64,000 nucleotides of DNA from Flammulina velutipes. Taxonomy: Eukaryota; Basidiomycota; Agaricomycetes; Agaricales; Physalacriaceae. Where the stretch lies: assembly GCA_011800155.1 (NCBI GenBank), contig JAALGH010000011.1, positions 1,550,001-1,614,000 of the forward strand, read 5' to 3'. The number at the start of each line of letters is the position of its first letter. The stretch's first letter is position 1. The position numbers and the translations under genes are program-made. The notes under the pieces are model-generated. The model was not told the origin of the DNA. It saw only the letters and a program-made list of their open reading frames with translations, and ran no database searches. Shown here in pieces: positions 56,328 through 64,000 of the stretch.

Positions 56328-59300
56328 ATGAAATTTATGCAAACAAAACAGGATGATATCTCCAACCTCTGGACCCGTCTCCAATTTCTTTCGGATGGTG
56401 TTAATTCTAACCTCCAAGCTACTATAAACCTCGAGCGACTCTTCCACGAAGTCAATGGCAAAACGATGTATGTGGCGCCGTACATCCGGAGTATCATCCA
56501 TGCAGCAGCATCGAGTATCAATATCCAGTGAGTCATAGGTCGCAAAGGGCTCGGTCGTAATTTGAGGCGTTGCAGATACATCTCTTCGTATCCTCTGGCT
56601 GTAAATCCGTGCTTAATGCACGATCCTCTCCTCTGTGTATTCCCCCAGTACGGTTCCGTGACAGGCATTGCGTGCGTATCCATACCATCTCCCTTTGTCT
56701 CTCTCGAGTGTACAACCCAGGCTACCGAGCCTTCAGAAGTCGAAGATGACCTTGATTCTGAAGAGGAATCGCCAATGGATGCTGGAGAGTGGTTATCCAG
56801 GGGCGCCATCTCGTTGTATAGCGTCGACGATGGACAAGCTTCGGTGGAACCACCACTTCTTGATCACTCCTTCCTGGCACGCTTGACGTCTGACATTTCG
56901 GAAGACATGACTCCGTTGGCGTTGGTCTGTATTGCTCGGGCTCAGGACCTCTACAGTGCCATGGCCTCTTGCTTGCATCAGAGGAGGGCATGGGATATAA
57001 CGGAGCCACTGATGGGCATCGCCATGGACGATTCAACTTCTAGTGTCCGACTTGTGTTCGGATGTCTTCTTCAGAGCATCGATGACTCCACTTGTGTGAG
57101 CAGCCTATTAACGCTTTTCAGCGCGTCATTTACATCATCCAGTTTACCATGCACGTCGTTCACGGTATTTATGGCGCCTATGACCTATCAACGGCTACAG
57201 ACGCAAAGAATTTCACGTTATCTGTTGCAAGTGCCTGTAGACGATTTGCAGTCGTCTCTGAAAAGGCAAGGGCATACACCTCTCAGCTTCAGGAGAACAT
57301 TGCGCAGCGAAAACTCAACACTTGGAGGCTCGATCAAATAGGTTTGGCCGCGGAAATTGCCAATGATGTTTCTCTCGAAGAGAAGATCGATCTGTGGCGG
57401 CTGCTTTCGCGAAATGGGAAATGCGACGTTAAAACGAGAGGTCGTCGTCGTCGCTCCCATTCATCTTCATCCTCGCCCCAAACCATGGACATGGACGCCA
57501 GACCTGCAAAAAAAAATCAAAAAAGTGTAAGACTGGGTGCCTTCAGTGAGCGACGTGTGTATCTAACGAGCCCCACAGGAAATCAGAACCCTGTCGTATG
57601 TCTGTCGAGTTGTGGGTGTCTTTTTTCAGGCTCATCGTTGCAGGGCTTTAACGTAGTGATCCATTCAGCACGCTTATGACTACGCCACCGCCAGCTGTCG
57701 ATGGCGATTTTATATCTGCAAGCTCGTGAGTCTTTTCATAGTTCGCGACCTCCGTTCTAATTCTGATTATACAGCCTTGCCGCGGGCGGGAACTGTCCCG
57801 ACAAAACGCGCCTCATGAAATATTGGCTATACAATCATCTGGCTGTCCCACGTACTCTTGCGTTTCCTGCGATGCTAAAGAAACCGAACAAATATCTGGC
57901 CAGTGACGTTGAGCAGAGGATCACACAGGAATATTATTCTCTGACGACATTTGGGTGGCTTGACGATACGGTAAGGCGCATATACCGATGGCTGTATATT
58001 TCTTAACTGATTGAATACAGACAAATGTCAGCGATGATTTGAAGGCTGTATGTGATGTTAAACTTTACATACTCTAGCTGACTGCTCACACAGCTGCCGC
58101 TGGTCAAAGCCGCCGTCGCTGCTGTCGCTCAAGCCAAGCTGTTGGCGCAGCTTGGACAATCTACTCCCTATGTTCCGCTCACCGGTCCATCTGCGAAGGT
58201 CTTACGATCCAGCCTACGGGAGATTGTAGCTGTCCTAGAAGATATTCAACGCTTGCGAGTCGGAATGGACCAGGCCAGCGAGCTTGAATGTCGCCACCAT
58301 ATTGACCGCTTGATGATCAAGTTCTTCCATGGCCACAAGGACGGAAGTGCAACGGAGCTCTCAGAGGCAGACTTCGTCAACACTCCCCACGTAATGGTAT
58401 CGTGCGTCCATTTATTTCAGATAGGTGACAATGTACTAATTGCATGTCTAGACTAGAACAAAGCCTCGCACTCCCTCGAGGATATGTTGCACATATTGCG
58501 GACAGCACCAGGTCGCTGCTGGAAGCTCGAATGGCATACAACGACACTTTGAATCGCGATTTCCTCGACATCGTCACCTTGAGCGAAGAGGTTGGCCTCA
58601 GCTCGGTTCCTGCCAATCCAACGATGGTTCCCGACCCTGTGATGCAGTCCTCACTCAGAGCCAGCACGATGGATCGCACAACATTCCAACATGACGTTAA
58701 TCTCATTAAGAAGGCCTCAGACCTAGCGTGGAACCGCTACACGCCAATCTCGATCAACACAGACCAGATCACAGTGGAGAGCCTGAGGGAACCAGAACGA
58801 GCGGTGTGCGACTCCGTTGGATACGTTCGGTTTCCCTCGATCTTCACATCCATCACCGCCTCTTCGTCCTTCAACATCATACAGACGTCCAAGTCACATG
58901 TGCCATCACGAAAGCGTCGAACCACTATTTCATCCACTGTCTCCCAGAGTGCTAGGTCAATCAGGAAATGGGCGATGGGCAGACTATTCGAGATAAATGA
59001 CTCGGACGACATCTTCGCGACTGCGCAGAACTTCTCAGAGACTATTAGAGCAAGGGAGACAACGGCCACAATGGTAGATGTCACTGTTGAGGGCGATACC
59101 AAACATAGCTTGCCGAGGATGACTGTGCAGACCAGTGGGCATGAAGATGAGAAGAAGGCAAATATCGATCTTCGTCGCGGTATGGGCTTACTTTTGAATT
59201 CTCTCTTTGAATTCTCATCCTTGTCTGAGATCTTTTCCTGCCGATCCTTCTCGCGGAACACAAGAAGGCGTCGAGAATCTTATTTGCAACCAGCGTCAAC

Positions 59301-59752
59301 CAAGGACGTCTTTTCGCCACTGCATCAGTCAGATTTTATGCGGCAATGGATGTTCACGATGTGGGTGTGTACACAATCGTCTCGGAAGGTTCTGTCCTGG
59401 TCGTGACAGTCTCGTACGCGGAACGTCCAAAATCGACCACAGCATCGACACTGGTGAGTGTAATACCCAACGACTGACTGTGCACTTTAATAACTATTTC
59501 GTAGCCACCACTGGTGAATATCCTGGAACGCAATACGGTGTCATTCGATCTTGCCGAGCCACTTGGCCTTCTTAATTTCGTGACGTTCCTCATCAAGCTG
59601 CGCATTGAGTATGTGCCCCAGGTGCTGAAAAGGGTAGAGGGTGTAATGGGAGAGCTGCCGGAAAGCATTGCGGAATACTTGTGCTCCCTCAAAGTTCCTA
59701 TTGGAGGCTCGGTCAATGAAGCGCAGTGGAGGCATTACAGATCGAAACAGTA
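56328..59752 (+). CDS. Large multi-exon protein of unknown family (about 1,000 residues)
   Basis: Spliced reading: MKFMQTKQDDISNLWTRLQF LSDGVNSNLQ, an intron after NIQ (GTGAGT..TTGCAG), YISSYPLAVNPCLMHDPLLC, an acidic part EVEDDLDSEEESPMDAG, RLVFGCLLQSIDDSTC, then a problem zone (57045-57121), RVIYIIQFTMHVVHGIYGAY, RRFAVVSEKARAYTSQLQEN. An intron near 57594-57670 joins IRTLS to TLMTTPPPAVDGDF. Later exons: GGNCPDKTRLMKYWLYNHLA, VKAAVAAVAQAKLLAQLGQS, VLRSSLREIVAVLEDIQRLR, DSTRSLLEARMAYNDTLNRD, SQSARSIRKWAMGRLFEIND, then after an intron (59180-59228) DLFLPILLAEHKKASRILFA and VRFYAAMDVHDVGVYTIVSE, VLVVTVSYAERPKSTTA and the end LNFVTFLIKLRIEYVPQVLK. The N-terminal and C-terminal parts look like intact folded segments. 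No catalytic motif, signal or clear membrane helix is seen. Family not recognised; a split into two genes cannot be excluded. Confidence 0.6.
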
Positions 59753-59840
59753 GAACCTATATACTGAACATTGATTTGCGACGAATATCAATCTTGACAA
59801 GTCACTTCCATGATCTCCTTGTCGCTATAAAATTTCGCCA

Positions 59841-61132
59841 ATGGCAGCCGACTTTTGGGCAAGTTCGCACTAGTAAGGCATTTCCCAATACCCTGGAGGG
59901 CAACCAACGTTGGTAGTAAAAGATGGGTCGTAGATCGTTCGACACTGCGACAAGCAAGGGCAGACGACCTGCAGTACGTCGACGACCCGGAGCATCTCGA
60001 TTTTCTGGGAATTTACTTTGCGAACGGTGAGCAGCATCGTCTGGCAGCCTCGCGTCGCGTCTCATCCGTTCCAGCAATCGCAAAATTAGGACGAAAGCTT
60101 CAACTTCGCCAGCGCGCCGTCGCCACTGCCACCGTCTTTTTTCGCCGATTCTACTTGAAAAACTCGTACTGCGAAACCGACCCGTTCCTCGTCATCTCTG
60201 CCTGCGTATACGTTGCTGCCAAAGCAGAGGAGTCGCCAATTCACATCAAGAACGTTGTCACAGAGTCCCGCTCGCTCTTCAGTCGTACGCCCTACCTCAA
60301 TGTTGCGGGGTTGGCATTGATAACTCCCCCAGATCACTACAACATAAAGCATTTCCCCTCTGACAACTCCAAGCTCGGGGAGGTCGAATTCTACCTCGTA
60401 GACGACCTGGAATGCGATCTCACCGTCTTCCATCCCTATCGAACATTGCTCGCTTTGTGCAGGAAAGAGTCGACGGGGGATGAACAAGTCGAACCAGAGG
60501 CAGGGGAGCTCGGTGTAGGCATAGACGCAGACGACCCGTCTCTCCAACCGCAGGCAAAACTCGAAATGTCCGAATCTGCGCTGCAGACAGCATGGTCTAT
60601 CCTCAACGACACCTATCGCGGAAACCTCTGCCTCTTGTACCCGCCCCACCTCCTTGCTGTCGCAGCAATCTACCTCGCTCTAATCTTCCATGCGCCCTCA
60701 CGCGAAACCGTCCTTGAACACGCCGATACAGAGTCATCCAGACAAGGCCAGCCAAGACGGTCGTCTAGGAATAGCGAGGTATCGAAGAAATCGCAGGACC
60801 CCATCGCCTTTTTGGCCGATTTGAACGTCTCTTTGCCGTTGATTGCGACCATTGCGCAGGAGATTTTGGCGTTGTACGCGCTATGGGATCGATACAAGGA
60901 CGACAATCTTCCGGATGTATCAGCCAGGCCATCTCCTGCTAGCAACAGGTCGATGCCGCCCAGTCATGCTGGAACCCCGCGCTTAGACACTACAGATGGT
61001 GTCACCCCCACATTCTTGTCCGCGCTGTTGATAAAGATGCGGGAATCTCGGCTCAGTGACCTGTCGCATCCGCCGACAGCACGACCTGCAGCGGTGAACA
61101 AAATGCTAGAAAGAGCGCAAGCGGCGGGATGA
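59841..61132 (+). CDS. Cyclin C (SSN8/SRB11), Mediator kinase module
   Basis: Partner of CDK8 in the Mediator kinase module. Start MAADFWASSHY, 10 residues identical to the family's usual N-terminus. A 44-nt intron (59873-59916) precedes KRWVVDRSTLRQARADDLQY, then DDPEHLDFLGIYFAN; a 48-nt stop-free intron (GTGAGC..TTCCAG) leads to AIAKLGRKLQLRQRAVATAT VFFRRFYLKNSYCETDPFLV. AAKAEESPIHIKNVVTESRS LF follows; a 51-nt stop-free intron (GTCGTA..CCCAG) joins to HYNIKHFPSDNSKLGEVEFY LVDDLECDLTVFHPYRTLLA. The second fold reads AWSILNDTYRGNLCLLYPPH LLAVAAIYLALIFHA. A longer than usual C-terminal part has Ser/Arg-rich sequence. A TATA-like CTATAAAATT is 7-16 bp before the ATG. About 385 residues. Confidence 0.94.
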
Positions 61133-61824
61133 ATATGTTACGAATCTGTGACTACTACAATGCTACAATGACCTGAATATCCTCCGCCCAGCTTCATTGG
61201 TCGGACGATCTGTAGGTATTCCTCGAGACCTCAAGAATGCCCCAATGGTCTTGGGAAGAATCTTCGACTATGTCCTGCACCCTCTTCATCACATTGGGCA
61301 CGTACTTAGCTTGAACGAGAGGAGTCGTAGTCGAACAGAGGGTTGTGCGTGATACTATTAAGGGTGGACGAGTGGAATAACATAAGAATATGGTGGTGGT
61401 CCCAGCATGGGGATACTAGTTTTCGGTTCGCCGGTCCGTGCTCGTTCTTGTTTCGATCCAGATGAAAAAAAGAAATAGTTACTTGTCATTCCCAGTGTAG
61501 TTGAAACGTTGAAAGATCACAAATATACTATACAGGATGTGTACGCGAGTTAGAAACTCTTTCCGAGTCGAACCTACTTCCGAAGTGCGCGGTACTTAGT
61601 GGCAGCCCTGACGAATTCAAAAAAGTTGAGAGCAAAGTTCTAACAGTGATATAAATGCAAGTCAAATGATGTCTAATTAAGATACAATGAGTGTCCGTGC
61701 GTGCATGAAATTAAGCGTGATAAATATTTTAATCGTGAATATCAGGGGATCGATGACGACAGAGCATTTGCGCCACAGTTCATCCCCCACCCATAGCCCA
61801 AACAGAAACCCTCTACGTTGGTTC
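61133..61824. other. Convergent spacer, no gene seen
   Basis: 692 bp, AT-rich around 61620-61740. A GCGCCAC box lies at 61770-61776. 3' flanks of cyclin C and the GT90 gene; nothing further is seen. Confidence 0.45.
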
Positions 61825-63912
61825 TCACATCACGAAAGACATCGACTCTCTGTCACTCGCGACAAGTCGTGCCCACTCCAGACATAGTCGGTACACGTAC
61901 ACTTCCATGTCATCCACTCTTCCCATTGTCTTCTTCCATTGCTTTCCAGCGCGAGCTATCCTCTTCAGCTTGTTATCGCCTTCTTCATACGAATCGGACC
62001 GATGCAGACTGAGCATATCCTGAGCGTCATCCGATGCGGTGTTGATCAAACCGCGCTCTTCTGCAGAGGCGATAGCTGAGGTAGGCGGACCAGAGAAGTA
62101 CGAGAAGATGTTGTAGATCTCCTTGTATGTGGTCGACAACGGGATGAAATGTACCCTTTTCCAAACAATCAGCTATCGCGGCGATGAAGTCCGAGCGGAA
62201 GAGCTTACCAGGGCTGTATCCAATCGGAAAAGTACTCGTCATAGACGGTAGCTTTAACTGGCACCGAGTCGCTGGCCAAAAATGCCATGAATCGCCCAGA
62301 GTAGCCCATACCGTCAAGGTCCAAAAGATACTTGTATGCCCAGTGCCGTCCCAGAGGTACCGAATCCCCGAAACGATGGTCCCGCATCAGCGCCTCTGCG
62401 CCTCCAGGATATGCCTTGGGGTTGGTAGCCTTCACAAACGCCACGTCCATGATATCCTCGTTCAGCTTTGCAATCGGCACAGGCGTAGAGACATAGCGTT
62501 CTCCAGCAGGATCGAGGAATGTGACGGTCCGGTTGTCTTCCATACTCCCGCTCGATGCCATGCGAACAAAGCGGTGACGCTGATATTGCGGAGAAAAGCC
62601 AGGAGGGTTGTTTCCGCCACCAGTGGTAGCCCCGCGCCAGAAAACCTTGTCCTCCTTGTCCTCCCATCGCACCTCCATGTCGTCAACCTCTTTGGGTTCC
62701 AAATTGACAGGATCCCATCCATAGGTATAGCGCGAGGTGCCTCCGTGGTAGTAATGACTAGGTATCCGGATGTCCATGAATCCCTTTGCCTTCGCTGGAC
62801 TGAAGACAGGGTAGAGAGCAGGGATCGTGCGCCAATCAGAGAAGAGGTGACCTTGTTGGTAGTGAGCGTGGGGCTTGCTGCACAAATCAAGGTTGGACGA
62901 TGTGCGTGAGAGGAAAGCGAAGTCGTTCTTGGCACCGCCCGGATGCGCTGAAAAGATCGAGCGGACGGAAGAAAATAGGCGACGTGCAGGAGATGTCGGT
63001 TCGCATGTACGACGGATGGCTTCCCAGACACTTCCGCCGTCTCCGCGCCAGTCCGGATAGAAGTTACCTCCAATGACAGATTCAATTCCCTCTGGAGAAA
63101 AGTTCAACATCTGTACAAAGTGGTAGAAGGAAGTGCTTACTGGAAGAGTCTTGAACTGAGAGGTTGGCATATTTCTGTTCTTCCCATGGAATGACCACCC
63201 GTCCTTCAGCTTTGGCATTGATAGGAAAGTAAAGGTCGGGTAGCTAGAGATGGGTCAGAGACATGAAAAGGGGAGGAGGAGGGGGACTTTACCAGATGGG
63301 CAAACCTTTCTGCCATTCGACGGAATCCATGGGCGCGAGCACTTACTTCTGAATCCTCGAAGCCTTTCTCAAGGTTGAGAACAGAAATTTCGCCATTCCG
63401 AATTCGGACGATGTCGATAGACGGTAATGCTCCGACCTGAGAGGAAATTCAGTCGCTGGCGATAAGAGTAATGTTGCTACACGAACCTGTAAGGAGCGAC
63501 GGAACACTTCGTCTCCAGATAGCGACCAGAAGGGCTCAAAGTCCTCGAAGAGCCCGTCGAACTCATCGACCATGACAAAATCCACCCCTTTGGCAAATTC
63601 CCACCAATCGTCGAAACCCCTAGGGGGTTCCCTTTTGTATCTCCGTCTGTATTCGATGACTGCAGCCTTGAGAGTCTTGCTTTGACGATCTACTTTGTTG
63701 CGGTACTGTGTTTCGGCCTCCTCGATGAGGTCCGGTATAGGGTGGTATTTCGGTGAGGATTTCAACGAGGCGGTTCTGGTGGAATCTGCGCCCCCTTGGC
63801 CTGCGCTGCCAGCATAGAGACCTGCTTGTAGGAAGAGCAGGAAGACGCAAACAACGAAGATGTAGCCCCCGCGACGATTCCAAGCCCCTCCGTCGTGGAG
63901 GTTGTTTCGCAT
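61825..63912 (-). CDS. GT90 / CAP10-type glycosyltransferase, type II membrane protein
   Basis: Related to the Cryptococcus capsule protein CAP10 and other xylosyl/glucosyltransferases. MRNNLHDGGAWNRRGG precedes one membrane helix, YIFVVCVFLLFLQAGLYAGS, so the enzyme should face the Golgi lumen. Stem: IPDLIEEAETQYRNKVDRQS and YRRRYKREPPRGFDDWWEFA. Later exons: FDGLFEDFEPFWSLSGDEVF, GALPSIDIVRIRNGEISVLN, INAKAEGRVVIPWEEQKYAN (start VIPWEEQK). The large catalytic exon includes DIRIPSHYYHGGTSRYTYGW, WEDKEDKVFWRGATTGGGNN, QYQRHRFVRMASS, GRHWAYKYLLDLDGMGYSGR FMAFLASDSVPVKATVYDEY FSDWIQPW, the last block being the strongest GT90 signature (RFxxLLASxSVxxK). After an intron comes VHFIPLSTTYKEIYNIFSYF. 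About 650 residues, complete. Confidence 0.92.
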
Positions 63913-64000
63913 GTTTATTCGCTCAGAGTTTTCGAAAGACGTTGCACAGTGTTATGTCTGACGACAAGTTGAAGCAGCGAAGATGTAGAAGAAAATAAAA
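63913..64000. other. Upstream flank of the GT90 gene
   Basis: 88 bp of promoter side, no feature seen. Confidence 0.3.

Overview
The window looks like nuclear DNA of a mushroom-forming basidiomycete (Agaricomycetes). Genes are broken by many introns of about 45-60 nt with GT..AG ends and CTAAC/CTRAY-like branch sites, and they sit close together on both strands. The gene content is eukaryotic: COPII coat, Polo kinase, separase, RAD6, cyclin C, a lipid-droplet protein and a secreted GMC oxidase. No rRNA, CRISPR array, intact transposon or virus-like gene was seen. The order has not been identified.

Layout. 1-12 kb: SEC23 (cut by the left edge), a Pho80/PCL-like cyclin protein, a divergent pair of small genes (one a 67-residue cysteine-tailed peptide found by splicing), a long disordered protein and the mitochondrial GTPase MTG1. 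12.5-16 kb: one disordered protein, then almost 3 kb with no convincing gene. 16-32.5 kb: a NIM1/HSL1-type kinase divergent from a PPR-like mitochondrial protein, a DUF6699-like protein, a Polo kinase, a short unknown gene, the E2 enzyme RAD6 and an F-box protein with a possible decayed relative upstream. 32.5-45 kb: separase, a secreted GMC oxidoreductase with a 4-nt micro-exon, and a perilipin-like protein. 46-55.7 kb: protein-L-isoaspartate methyltransferase divergent from an auxin-efflux-carrier-like protein, a nucleotide-sugar-epimerase-like SDR, a one-TM protein, a small secreted RlpA-like protein, an ankyrin protein and an unknown basic protein. 55.8-64 kb: a truncated tRNA-like fragment, a large protein of unknown family, cyclin C and a GT90/CAP10-type glycosyltransferase.

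The genes do not form one pathway. Regulators of the cell cycle or transcription are unusually frequent (PCL-like cyclin, NIM1 kinase, Polo, RAD6, separase, cyclin C), but this may be chance. Several genes are arranged head to head over short shared promoters, and two of those promoters carry a TAGGGTTAGGG box.

The most interesting points are: the cysteine-tailed peptide with a ubiquitin-like RLRGG motif; the repeated non-coding GCGCCAC motif; unusual gene structures (ATG-only exon, 4-nt exon, GC-AG intron, stop-free introns of 3n length); and the unplaced 3.4 kb gene at 56.3-59.75 kb, which has either a 26-nt intron or a frame break. Splice sites were assigned by eye and need transcript data.
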